Assembly: GCA_019424135.1 (NCBI GenBank)
Contig: JAHYZZ010000001.1
Coordinates: 60,512-124,511 of the forward strand
Direction: 5' to 3'
Origin: Lachnospiraceae bacterium
GTDB lineage: Bacteria > Bacillota > Clostridia > Lachnospirales > Lachnospiraceae
Length of the DNA: 64,000 nucleotides
The notes beneath the pieces are model-generated. The model was not told the origin of the DNA and did not search any database. It worked only from the letters and a program-made list of their open reading frames with translations. Shown in pieces: positions 1-8,822 of the stretch; positions within the stretch are counted from its first letter, which is position 1; the number at the start of each line of letters is the position of its first letter. The translations under genes and the position numbers were made by a program.

Positions 1-1227
1 AATTAGTATATTGTATATTCCGGCTTTGTCAACCTTTGCATAACCCACGTTTTCAAAATTCCCGGCAATATTCTTCTGTCGGTAAAGGTAGTAGGGCTCA
101 AGACCCATACGCCCCGCCGACAAAGCCGCTTCCTGAATCATTTCTCCAATTTCCTCACCCATCCGGGCCTTGCTTTCATCCTGTCCCATCCGGGCCGCCC
201 TCTTTACTGCCAAGGAATGAACGGTCAGGCTGTCTGGTGAAAGCTTTTCAATCTTCTCTAATGTATTTTTCATTTCCCGGGTCCCCTCACCCGGAAGCCC
301 AGCGATCAGATCCATGTTGATATTATCAAACCCAAGCTCTCTTGCCTGCCAGAACACTTTTACAATATCTTCCACCGTATGCTTTCTGCCGATCACATCC
401 AGCGTCTTTTGCTGCATCGTTTGCGGATTGATAGAAATTCTGCTAATTTCATGAGCCTTCAGCGCCTTGAGCTTCTCTTTGGTGATGCTGTCTGGCCGTC
501 CCGCTTCCACCGTATATTCCAGAAGATCTTTCCTGGGAAAGCACTCGTCCACCCAGTCCAATAGACGCCGAAGCTGATCTGTGTTCAAAGAGGTTGGTGT
601 TCCTCCGCCAATATAGATGGCATAAAGCTTTCTATCCTTAAAATTTTCTGCAATAAATCGGATTTCCCTGCTCAAGGCATCCAGATAATCATCCACCTGA
701 TCCTGCCAGTCCGCAAGAGCCCCCGAACTAAACGAGCAGTAACTACACACCGAAGGGCAAAATGGAATGCCGATATACAGACTGTATCCTCTCTCCAGAT
801 CCAGATGTGATAAAAGTTTTTGTTCCCTTCCTGCAATTTCCCATGCGAGCAACGCCTTTTTGCGACTGACCAGGTATTCTTCCTGAAACCATCTGATGAA
901 TCTCTCTGCCTCCCATCCTTCCTCCCGTTTCTGCATGGCAATCTTCGTAGGACGAACGCCCAGCAAGATTCCCCAAGACAGGGTACGACCAGATTTCTCA
1001 GAAAGCATGCGATATAATTTACGATCCAGCCCCCTCTTTCCATCCGCCAGCGACATTCCATCCGGCAAATCCAAAGCGATCCTGACTCCCTCTGAAAATA
1101 CCGCCTCAACAAAATGAGAGGCTTTCTCCTCCACCGAAGATTGCACCTCTTCCTCTGAAAAAAAAGCCCTCACCATATGATATGCATTATATAAATAAGA
1201 ATCCTCTCTGCAAACAACTTTGATCAT
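1..1227 (-). CDS. hemZ: HemZ-type oxygen-independent coproporphyrinogen III dehydrogenase-like radical SAM protein (C-terminus cut off by the window)
   Basis: The 409 visible residues have the HemZ layout: an N-terminal part of about 150 residues, then the radical SAM cluster motif CPSVCSYC near residues 157-164, and the SAM-binding glycine motif IGGGTPT near residue 205. The tail motif YLYRQKN...GNFENVGYA is typical of the HemN/HemZ group. Such enzymes decarboxylate coproporphyrinogen III without oxygen, using a 4Fe-4S cluster and SAM in the cytoplasm; HemZ members are common in Clostridia that lack a full heme pathway, so the real substrate is uncertain. The ATG lies 3 bases after the stop of the MBL gene, so it is the last visible gene of the apt-relA-MBL operon. 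The reading frame runs off the left edge. Confidence 0.85.
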   Translation of the reverse strand, partial: MIKVVCREDSYLYNAYHMVRAFFSEEEVQSSVEEKASHFVEAVFSEGVRIALDLPDGMSLADGKRGLDRKLYRMLSEKSGRTLSWGILLGVRPTKIAMQKREEGWEAERFIRWFQEEYLVSRKKALLAWEIAGREQKLLSHLDLERGYSLYIGIPFCPSVCSYCSFSSGALADWQDQVDDYLDALSREIRFIAENFKDRKLYAIYIGGGTPTSLNTDQLRRLLDWVDECFPRKDLLEYTVEAGRPDSITKEKLKALKAHEISRISINPQTMQQKTLDVIGRKHTVEDIVKVFWQARELGFDNINMDLIAGLPGEGTREMKNTLEKIEKLSPDSLTVHSLAVKRAARMGQDESKARMGEEIGEMIQEAALSAGRMGLEPYYLYRQKNIAGNFENVGYAKVDKAGIYNILI

Positions 1228-1230
1228 CTT

Positions 1231-1857
1231 CTACTCCTGGATGTATGGATTGTTTTCTCTTTCATATCCGATCATGGTCTCTCCCATATGCCCCGGATAT
1301 ACGTGGGTATCATCCGGCAATGGCATCAGTTTTTCACGGATTCCTCGAATCAGGGCAGACGTACTGCTTCCGCGGAAGTCAGTCCGCCCTACAGATCTCT
1401 GGAACAGAGTATCTCCACTAAAAAGCACATGCTCCGATTTCACATAATAACAACAACCACCCGGCGTATGTCCCGGCGTATGAAGAACCTGAAACTCATA
1501 TCCCGCATAAGAAAGAATCTGTCCATCCTTCACCGGCTCCGCCTTGGAAAAAGTGTATCCGGCAGTATAGATCGCTGACTGGTTCCACTGCGGATCCTCC
1601 ATCATCGGAAGATCGTCTTCATGTACATACACCGGAACGTTATACTCCTTAAGGAATCCATCAATCCCCATGATGTGGTCAAAATGGCCGTGAGTCAGAA
1701 GGATCGCTTCAATCTTCACTCCTTCCTCTCTGATATGGCTCATCAGCCGCGCAGGAGCGGCTGCCGGATCAATGACAACCGCCTGCTTTGTCTTTTCATT
1801 CACCGCCAGATAACAGTTGGTGCTGATAATTCCTGTTACAAACTTTTCTACTTTCAT
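1231..1857 (-). CDS. MBL-fold metallo-hydrolase, glyoxalase II-like
   Basis: A 208-residue single-domain metallo-beta-lactamase-fold protein. The metal motif THGHFDHI (residues about 55-62), a second histidine in HTPGHTPGG and the aspartate of FSGDTLF supply the expected zinc ligands; the final histidine is in YPGHMGE. Small stand-alone proteins of this kind are annotated as hydroxyacylglutathione hydrolase-like thiolesterases acting in the cytoplasm, but the C-terminal glutathione-binding domain of true GloB is missing, so the substrate cannot be named. It starts 3 bases after the relA stop and ends 3 bases before hemZ, so it is translated from the same message. Confidence 0.85.
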   Translation of the reverse strand: MKVEKFVTGIISTNCYLAVNEKTKQAVVIDPAAAPARLMSHIREEGVKIEAILLTHGHFDHIMGIDGFLKEYNVPVYVHEDDLPMMEDPQWNQSAIYTAGYTFSKAEPVKDGQILSYAGYEFQVLHTPGHTPGGCCYYVKSEHVLFSGDTLFQRSVGRTDFRGSSTSALIRGIREKLMPLPDDTHVYPGHMGETMIGYERENNPYIQE

Positions 1858-1860
1858 CTC

Positions 1861-4209
1861 TTAACCTGTCGCCCTTTCAATATCCATCACGCCGTCTACC
1901 TGGCGCAGCTTTTCAATAATCTTTGATAACTCTTCTCTGCCGTGGACGATAAATCCGGCCTCGATCGTCGCTGTTCCCTGTTTGCTGGTCCGAACATTCA
2001 TAGATTTCACATCCACATTTGCTTCTGTAAAAATACGGGACATTTCCATTAGAAGTCCTTGCCTGTCATGTGCATACATCTTAATCTCTGCCAGATACTG
2101 TCCGCCTTCTTCTTCTGCCACATCACTTTCCCACTCTGCGTCGATCAGTCTGGCTCTTTCCGACTCCGTGAGATGGAGCATATTCACACAATCAGTCCGA
2201 TGAATAGAAAGACCCCTTCCGCGAGTCACAAATCCCACGATTTCATCACCGGGAACCGGATTGCAACATCTGGAGAATCGAACCGCCACATCATCGATTC
2301 CCTTGACTACAATCCCACTCTTGGATTTTGCAATATGAACCTTGTTTTTTGATGCCTCTGCCACACGTTCCAGAACTACTTCGTCTGTAATTTCCTGCTT
2401 ATGTTCTTTGTTATATTCCTCCATCAGACGATTGACTACCTGGCCTTCTTTCAAGCCGCCATGCCCGATAGCCGCAAGTACCGCGTCCCAATCACGAAAT
2501 CCATATTTTTTCTGGACCACTTCCATATATTTCGAATTCATAATATCGCTCTGGTTAATGCTCTTTGACTTGCAGTAAGAGGCGATCATCTCTTTTCCAC
2601 GGATAATATTGCTTTCTTTGAACTCTCTCTTAAACCACTGATTGATCTTATTTTTTGCCTGAGTACTTTTCACGATATTCAGCCAGTCCCGGCTTGGGCC
2701 CTTGGAATTTTGCGATGTCAGAATCTCGATTCTGTCCCCGTTTTGAATCTTATAATCGATATTTACAAGCTTTCCATTGACTCTGGCACCTACCATTTTA
2801 TTTCCCACTGCACTGTGGATGGCATAGGCAAAATCTATCGGGGTAGAACCATTCGGAAGGTTCTTCACATCTCCTTGTGGTGTAAAGCAGTACACGTCTT
2901 CGGCAAATAGATCCAGGTCACCCTTAATCAGATTCAAAAACTCTCTGTTATCAGACATGTCGCCTTGCCACTCCAGAATCTGCCTTAACCAGCTTAGTTT
3001 TTCTTTCTCCTGAGCCTCCACACTCTTCTTGCCATCATTGGATTCCTTATATTTCCAGTGAGCAGCAATACCGTATTCTGCTGTTTTATGCATCTCCTGT
3101 GTCCGGATCTGAATCTCGAAAGGCTGTCCCACCGAGCTCATCAGCGTCGTATGAAGAGACTGGTACATGTTCGGCTTTGGCATCGCAATATAATCCTTAA
3201 AACGTCCGGGAATCGGTGTATACATCTCATGGATCACACCCAGAGCCGCATAACAGTCCTTCACCGAATCCACAATGATCCGAACAGCAAACAAATCATA
3301 GATTTGATCCACCGTCTTATCCTGATTGACCATCTTCTTATATATACTGAAGAAATGTTTGACCCGTCCATTAACTTCCGCTTTGATATTGGCATTTTTC
3401 ATATGGTCTGACACTTCATCCACGATCTGCTGTACAAATTCTTCTCGTTCTGTTTTTCTCGCATTAATCTGTCTGACCAGATCAAAAAAGACTTCCGGCT
3501 GGGAATACTTAAGAGCCAGATCGTCCAACTCCGTCTTGATCTTGGAAATACCAAGTCTCTGTGCAATAGGAGCATAGATGTCCATGGTCTCTTTCGCCTT
3601 TTCCTTTTGCTTGGCAGGCGTCATAAACTGCAGCGTCCGCATATTGTGAAGACGGTCTGCCAGCTTGATGATGATTACCCGGATATCCTTTGCCATAGCA
3701 AGAAACATTTTTCTTAAATTTTCCGCCTGAAGCTCAAGCTTATCTGAAGAATAGGACAATCTTCCCAACTTGGTAACGCCGTCTACTAAAAGAGCCACCT
3801 CATCTCCAAACTCACGTTTAATATCTTCTTCTGTATATTTTGTATCCTCTACCACATCATGAAGCATTCCGGCAGTAATGGTTTCCTTATCCATCTCCAG
3901 ATCTGCCAGAATAATGGAAACCCACAGAGGATGGATGATATAGGGTTCTCCTGACTTCCGGCACTGATTGCCATGGGCTTTCTTCGCCATCTGATATGCT
4001 TTCTTTATCATAGACACATCTGTAGACGGATGATATTTTCGAATACGGGCAATTAACATGTCATACAGACGGTCCGGATCCTCGTAGTCACCGGGTGCCT
4101 TTACCGCATGCCCATCCACAATCTCCAGCCCGCTCATGGTATCCTCCGTAATAGATTCCGGTGCAATCCGCCCGTCAATCGCCTCATAAGTAGTTGCAGA
4201 CCTTGACAT
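1861..4209 (-). CDS. relA: Bifunctional (p)ppGpp synthetase/hydrolase RelA/SpoT family
   Basis: A 782-residue long RSH protein that makes and degrades the stringent-response alarmones ppGpp and pppGpp. In order: a non-conserved N-terminal stretch of about 50 residues, the HD hydrolase domain with HDVVED near residue 117, the synthetase domain with RFKDYIAMPKPN near residue 333, a TGS domain (CFTPQGDVKNLPNGSTPIDF, about 435-495), helical and zinc-finger-like regions (CCNPVPGDEIVGF), and a C-terminal ACT domain (about 705-780). Both HD residues and the RFKD signature of bifunctional enzymes are present, so both activities are expected. The ATG is preceded by AGAGAGGAGG. It lies 27 bases after apt, a common Firmicutes pairing linking purine salvage with the stringent response. 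Confidence 0.96.
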   Translation of the reverse strand: MSRSATTYEAIDGRIAPESITEDTMSGLEIVDGHAVKAPGDYEDPDRLYDMLIARIRKYHPSTDVSMIKKAYQMAKKAHGNQCRKSGEPYIIHPLWVSIILADLEMDKETITAGMLHDVVEDTKYTEEDIKREFGDEVALLVDGVTKLGRLSYSSDKLELQAENLRKMFLAMAKDIRVIIIKLADRLHNMRTLQFMTPAKQKEKAKETMDIYAPIAQRLGISKIKTELDDLALKYSQPEVFFDLVRQINARKTEREEFVQQIVDEVSDHMKNANIKAEVNGRVKHFFSIYKKMVNQDKTVDQIYDLFAVRIIVDSVKDCYAALGVIHEMYTPIPGRFKDYIAMPKPNMYQSLHTTLMSSVGQPFEIQIRTQEMHKTAEYGIAAHWKYKESNDGKKSVEAQEKEKLSWLRQILEWQGDMSDNREFLNLIKGDLDLFAEDVYCFTPQGDVKNLPNGSTPIDFAYAIHSAVGNKMVGARVNGKLVNIDYKIQNGDRIEILTSQNSKGPSRDWLNIVKSTQAKNKINQWFKREFKESNIIRGKEMIASYCKSKSINQSDIMNSKYMEVVQKKYGFRDWDAVLAAIGHGGLKEGQVVNRLMEEYNKEHKQEITDEVVLERVAEASKNKVHIAKSKSGIVVKGIDDVAVRFSRCCNPVPGDEIVGFVTRGRGLSIHRTDCVNMLHLTESERARLIDAEWESDVAEEEGGQYLAEIKMYAHDRQGLLMEMSRIFTEANVDVKSMNVRTSKQGTATIEAGFIVHGREELSKIIEKLRQVDGVMDIERATG

Positions 4210-4236
4210 ATTAACGCCTCCTCTCTCTAGTATACT

Positions 4237-4761
4237 CTATTTCCCCGGATATACGATGACCGAATCTACATCATACTGTTTCAGACGCTCCCGCCCTTTC
4301 AATCCGGCCAGTTCCATCAGGAACACAGCCTTTACTACCTCTCCGCCAAGGCCTTCCACCAGTTTAATCATGGCTTCATTGGTTCCTCCGGTAGCGATCA
4401 GATCATCGATCAGAACAACTTTCTGCCCCGGTTTCACCGAATCCCGATGCATTTCCAGTTCTGCCGTACCATATTCCAGATCATATCGAATGGACACAGT
4501 CTCTCTTGGAAGCTTTCCCTTCTTTCGAATTGGAACAAATGGTTTGTGCAGGTTATATGAAATCGGTGCTCCAAAAATAAAACCTCGGGACTCTGGTCCT
4601 GCGATCAGGTCAAACTCCAATCCCTCTAGCTTTTCCTGCATCAGATCAACTGCAAGCTTTAGACCGTCTGCATCCTGAAGCACACCCGTTACATCTCTGA
4701 AGATGATTCCCGGCTCCGGGAAATCTGGAATACTGATTACATAGTCCTCAATCCGTTTCAT
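4237..4761 (-). CDS. apt: Adenine phosphoribosyltransferase
   Basis: A 174-residue type I phosphoribosyltransferase that converts adenine plus PRPP to AMP in the purine salvage pathway. The PRPP-binding loop VVLIDDLIATGGT lies near residues 113-125, and the N-terminal FPEPGIIFRDVTG and GPESRGFIFGAPI segments are characteristic of Apt. The length is normal for the family. It is the first gene of the operon apt-relA-MBL-hemZ and has its own promoter 42 bases upstream of the start codon. Confidence 0.96.
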   Translation of the reverse strand: MKRIEDYVISIPDFPEPGIIFRDVTGVLQDADGLKLAVDLMQEKLEGLEFDLIAGPESRGFIFGAPISYNLHKPFVPIRKKGKLPRETVSIRYDLEYGTAELEMHRDSVKPGQKVVLIDDLIATGGTNEAMIKLVEGLGGEVVKAVFLMELAGLKGRERLKQYDVDSVIVYPGK

Positions 4762-4802
4762 CGCTAATTCTCCATTCTCTTAAAAATATTAATACATTCT
4801 TA

Positions 4803-4831
4803 AGTATATCATTACTTTCCCTTATTTTCAA
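4803..4831 (-). promoter_or_regulatory. Sigma-A-type promoter for apt-relA operon
   Basis: On the minus strand the sequence reads TTGAAA, 17 bases, TATACT, which is a near-consensus housekeeping promoter. It lies between the recJ stop and the apt start. Confidence 0.65.
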
Positions 4832-4845
4832 ACTATTCTGTACAT

Positions 4846-6558
4846 TTACGAAGATTGATAATGTGTAATAACAATCTGTGGTGTTATCTTACCCATATAT
4901 TCATTGAGTCCGGGATAGTAAGTAATTGACAAAGGGCGTCCGATCTTCCCCCTTAGATCTTCGATGTCACCAAAATACAGGGCTTCTATTTGATTGTCCG
5001 CCTCATCCCTGGCCTTCATCTTCAACACGTTTTTCTTTTTTCCAAGGATCCTGGCATTTTCAAAAACCACGTTTCTAGCCGCAAACACGGGCTTTGTATT
5101 TCCTTTACCGAAGGGCTCCAAAAGAGCAAGTTCCTGCACCAGACTTTCGGTCACGCAAGAAAAAGGCATTTCCATATCGATCACGACCTTCTCCATCAGA
5201 TCCACCGGCGTCAGCTCGCACTTCTCATTGATCATTTTTCTAAACAGCTCCAGATTCTCTCTTTTCATCGAAAGTCCCGCCGCCTGCCTGTGCCCTCCAA
5301 ACTTTGTCAGAAGCTCCTTGCAACGGCTAAGTTCTTCGTACATCGAATAAGTCTCTATAGAACGGCCAGAACCTTTCAGCCCATCATGTCCTCCTGTCAG
5401 CACAAATGTAGGCTTATGATACCGTTCCCGAATCCTTCCGGCTACAATCCCGGCCAGACTTTCATGGCAGTTCGCAAGAAAAATCACCAGAACCCGGTCA
5501 TCCTTTAGAGCTGAAGCCTCTACCATCAGCTTGGCTTCCTCTACCGCCTGCTCTGTCATTTCTTTACGACTGTCATTTAAGGCCTTCAAATCCCCGGCCA
5601 ATCGCTCTGCATCTTTTTTGCTCTTTGTTTCTAGAAGCGCCAATGCCCGTTTTGCTGTGTCCAGACGTCCACTGGCATTGATACACGGTCCCAGTACAAA
5701 CCCAATATGGTAAGCGCTGATTGTTTTGTCTGCTAGGCCGGTACAATCAATCAGCGCCTTAAGTCCAGGATTATTGGTTCTTCCCAGCATTTGTAGCCCT
5801 TCTTTTACAAAAATCCGGTTCTCCTCCTGCAAATCCATCACGTCGCCTACCGTTGCAATAGCCACATTTTCGATCAGATCATCCAGATCTTCTGCATCTC
5901 TTCCCATAGATTCCCACAAAGCTTCCATAAGTTTATAGGAAACTGCCGCACCGCACAATCCTGAAAAAGGATACGTACAGTCTGGTCGCTTAGGATCTAC
6001 AACAGCATCTGCCGGAGGCAGAAGATATTCTTTCTTCCCGTTCCACTCCTCAAAGGGCACCTCATGATGATCTGTCACAATGATCGTCATTCCCAGTTCC
6101 TTACCGAAACGAATCTCCTCTGACGCCGCAATGCCATTATCGCAGGTGATCACAGTATCCACTCCGTCATCGCAGGCCCGCTGGATGAGATGAAGATTGA
6201 GCCCGTATCCGTCTGTCACACGGTCTGGAATGTCACTGTCCACCTCCGCTCCCAGACGTCTGAGTCCTTCCATCAAAATATAAGTAGCATTGACCCCGTC
6301 AATGTCATAATCTCCAATCACTCTGAGGCGACTTCCATCTGCAATCTTCTCTCTTAAGATTTCCACCGCCTTATCCATATCTTTCATCAACATTCCGTCA
6401 TAAAGATCACTGATCGTACCTTTCAAATAGTGCGAAATCGCGTCATCTCCAATCACATCCCGATTTCGGATCAGGCATGCAAGCCTTGGACTGATCCCAA
6501 ATTTTTTCCCAATCTCTGCAAAATCTGCTCCCTTTCTGAGCATTACCCATCGTTCCAT
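4846..6558 (-). CDS. recJ: Single-stranded-DNA-specific exonuclease RecJ
   Basis: A DHH-family 5'-3' exonuclease acting on single-stranded DNA in recombination and mismatch/base repair. The DHH domain shows DYDIDGVNAT near residue 81 and TDHHEVP near residue 160; the DHHA1 motif SGRSIETYSMY and GGHRQAAGLS follow, then a C-terminal OB-like domain ending VITHYQSS. I place the start at the second ATG (570 residues): its GGAGG lies 5 bases upstream, while the ATG 12 bases earlier overlaps that GGAGG and has no ribosome site of its own. It is downstream of secDF, separated by a terminator hairpin, so its transcription probably depends on read-through or an unseen promoter. Confidence 0.92.
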   Translation of the reverse strand: MERWVMLRKGADFAEIGKKFGISPRLACLIRNRDVIGDDAISHYLKGTISDLYDGMLMKDMDKAVEILREKIADGSRLRVIGDYDIDGVNATYILMEGLRRLGAEVDSDIPDRVTDGYGLNLHLIQRACDDGVDTVITCDNGIAASEEIRFGKELGMTIIVTDHHEVPFEEWNGKKEYLLPPADAVVDPKRPDCTYPFSGLCGAAVSYKLMEALWESMGRDAEDLDDLIENVAIATVGDVMDLQEENRIFVKEGLQMLGRTNNPGLKALIDCTGLADKTISAYHIGFVLGPCINASGRLDTAKRALALLETKSKKDAERLAGDLKALNDSRKEMTEQAVEEAKLMVEASALKDDRVLVIFLANCHESLAGIVAGRIRERYHKPTFVLTGGHDGLKGSGRSIETYSMYEELSRCKELLTKFGGHRQAAGLSMKRENLELFRKMINEKCELTPVDLMEKVVIDMEMPFSCVTESLVQELALLEPFGKGNTKPVFAARNVVFENARILGKKKNVLKMKARDEADNQIEALYFGDIEDLRGKIGRPLSITYYPGLNEYMGKITPQIVITHYQSS

Positions 6559-6578
6559 CACATCCTCCATATATAAAA

Positions 6579-6620
6579 GAAACGGCCCGCCATATATCTA
6601 TCTATGGCAGCGGCCGTTTC
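6579..6620 (-). terminator. Rho-independent terminator after secDF
   Basis: The arms GAAACGGCCGCTGCCAT and ATGGCGGGCCGTTTC pair on the minus strand with a short AT-rich loop and are followed by TTTTATATA. It sits 9 bases after the secDF stop and just before the recJ start codon. Confidence 0.75.
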
Positions 6621-6628
6621 TCATTTTG

Positions 6629-8794
6629 CTATTTTTTCCCTTTTCCTGTAGCTTTCTTTCTGCCCACTTTGGTTTTCATCACATACCAAAGGGCACCTGT
6701 AATGCAGACGGAAGAATAAGCTCCCCATACAATGCCTACAATCAGCGGCAGTGCAAACTCCCTGATAGAGCTGACGCCCAGAACATAGAGAACTACGACC
6801 ATAATAAAGGTAGTCAGATTCGTATAGATACTTCTAGTCAGTGTCCCTGTAATACTTTTATTGACCAGAAGCTTAAAGTCTGTCGACCTGGTCTGATAAT
6901 GAAGTTCCTCACGAATTCTATCAAAAATAACGATGGTTGCATTAATCGAATATCCCACAATTGTCAAAACACATGCGATAAATGTATTGCCAATGGCAAT
7001 CCTGGATACTCCATAGAAAATAATAACAACCACTACATCGTGGAGCAGCGCCAGCACCGCACTGGTGGCAAACCGTATATCTTTAAACCGCAGCCAGATA
7101 TATAGCAGCATGAATACCGCCGCAGTTATAACTGCTATAACGGCATCCCGACGCATCTCGCTGCTGACAGTGGAACTGATATTTTCTGCAGTGATCGTAT
7201 CTGGATTTACCTGGAAATGATCTGCCAATGCCTGATTCAACGCCTCACGCTGATCAAGATCCAGTGTAACCGTCTTGATGATGACCTGATTCGTCCCTTC
7301 CACTTTTTGCGTCTGAACATTATGATCCCCGGTCACTTCTTCTACCACTGGAACAATCTCCTGATCGATCTCGTTGATCGTATAATCTTTATTAAATTCT
7401 GCCGTCGTAGAAGTGCCTCCTTCAAATTCCAGTCCATAAGCAAAGATTCCACGGCCCTTGGAATAGTTGAATCCCATTACTGCAAGGCCAATGACCATCA
7501 CTGCAATAGACAGGGTAAAGAAATACTTCTTCTTGCTGAGAAAATCAATCGGCTTTCTTTCTTTTCTCGGATGATAGTACAGCTTCTCACTTCGAAGGCC
7601 AATCCCATAGAAAGCAAAAATGAGAAGTCTTGTGATCACCAATGCCGTAAACATGGATACCACAATACCAATCGCCAGAGTCTGTGCAAATCCCTTAACC
7701 GTACCAGATCCTCTGAACCATAGTACCGCAGCTGCAATCAAAGTCGTTACATTTCCATCCACAATGGCCGACATTGCTTTCTGAAACCCTGTCTTCAACG
7801 CATTCTTAATACTCTTGCCCTTGGTCATCTCTTCACGCACACGGGCAAAGATAATCACATTGGCATCTACAGCCATACCGATACTAAGGATAATTCCGGC
7901 AATCCCCGGAAGGGTCAGTGTCACGTTAAACGCATTTAAGATCACCAAAACCAGTTCCACATAAATCAGCAGAGCAATACCAGACACCAGTCCTGGAAGA
8001 TAGTATACACAAATCATGAAAATAAATACGATGGCAAAACCAATTGCTGCCGCCAGAAGGCTTGTGTTGATGGCCTCCTCTCCAAGCTGTGCCCCTACCA
8101 CATTAGACCGCAGCTCCTTTAGTTCTAGCTGCAGGCCTCCAATACGGATAGTGGAAGCAAGATTTTCTGCCTCTTCATAAGTAAAATTCCCGGTAATATA
8201 TGCTGTTCCCCCAGTGATTGCTGACTCAACTGTCGGACTGCTGATGGTCTCTCCGTCGTAGATAATGGAAATCGGTTGTCCGATATTTGCCTCTGTAGCA
8301 TCTGCAAACTTCTGTGTTCCTTCATCATTTAACACCAGTTCCACAGAATACTCTGCATTTTTCATGTCATCCTGACCAGACTGTACACTGGCTGTTTCCA
8401 CATCCGAACCAGTGATCACTGTTTCACCGTCAGACGTCTGAAACTCCAGCGATCCTGGTTTCCCCAGTTCATCCAAAATCTCGTTGGCATCGGTAACTCC
8501 CGGAATCTCGATGCTAATCCGGTCGTCGCCCTCCTGATACACGCTGGCTTCTGTACTATACTGCTCCACACGAAGCTGTAGTTTATAGATGGTATCACTC
8601 ATCTGTTCCGCCGTCGGATTGTCATCTTCTACCTGGTAGGTAATGCTGACGCCACCTGCCAGGTCCAGACCCAGCTTAATATTCTTCATCGCGCCGGTAC
8701 CAGTCTTTCCAAAACCTATTGCCGTCGTATATCCCAGCAGAATGATCACGACAGCCATGAGCACCAGGCTGATTACGCCTTTTTTCTTATTCAT
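6629..8794 (-). CDS. secDF: Fused protein translocase subunit SecDF
   Basis: A 721-residue fusion of SecD (about residues 1-400) and SecF (about 430-721). These accessory membrane proteins use the proton gradient to pull secreted proteins out of the Sec channel. Visible are an N-terminal membrane helix, the SecD motif KLGLDLAGGVSITYQV near residue 40, the large extracytoplasmic P1 region, a bundle of helices with GIAGIILSIGMAVDANVIIF, and the matching SecF helices with TIVGYSINATIVIFDRIRE. The DDN-type ion-path residues appear as AVDAN and NATIVIFDR. It starts 28 bases after the SCIFF maturase. That order, SCIFF-maturase-SecDF, is common in Clostridia and suggests a shared role in secretion, though the link is not proven here. 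Confidence 0.95.
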   Translation of the reverse strand: MNKKKGVISLVLMAVVIILLGYTTAIGFGKTGTGAMKNIKLGLDLAGGVSITYQVEDDNPTAEQMSDTIYKLQLRVEQYSTEASVYQEGDDRISIEIPGVTDANEILDELGKPGSLEFQTSDGETVITGSDVETASVQSGQDDMKNAEYSVELVLNDEGTQKFADATEANIGQPISIIYDGETISSPTVESAITGGTAYITGNFTYEEAENLASTIRIGGLQLELKELRSNVVGAQLGEEAINTSLLAAAIGFAIVFIFMICVYYLPGLVSGIALLIYVELVLVILNAFNVTLTLPGIAGIILSIGMAVDANVIIFARVREEMTKGKSIKNALKTGFQKAMSAIVDGNVTTLIAAAVLWFRGSGTVKGFAQTLAIGIVVSMFTALVITRLLIFAFYGIGLRSEKLYYHPRKERKPIDFLSKKKYFFTLSIAVMVIGLAVMGFNYSKGRGIFAYGLEFEGGTSTTAEFNKDYTINEIDQEIVPVVEEVTGDHNVQTQKVEGTNQVIIKTVTLDLDQREALNQALADHFQVNPDTITAENISSTVSSEMRRDAVIAVITAAVFMLLYIWLRFKDIRFATSAVLALLHDVVVVIIFYGVSRIAIGNTFIACVLTIVGYSINATIVIFDRIREELHYQTRSTDFKLLVNKSITGTLTRSIYTNLTTFIMVVVLYVLGVSSIREFALPLIVGIVWGAYSSVCITGALWYVMKTKVGRKKATGKGKK

Positions 8795-8822
8795 GTTCTG
8801 CTACTTCCTTTCCTGCATTTTC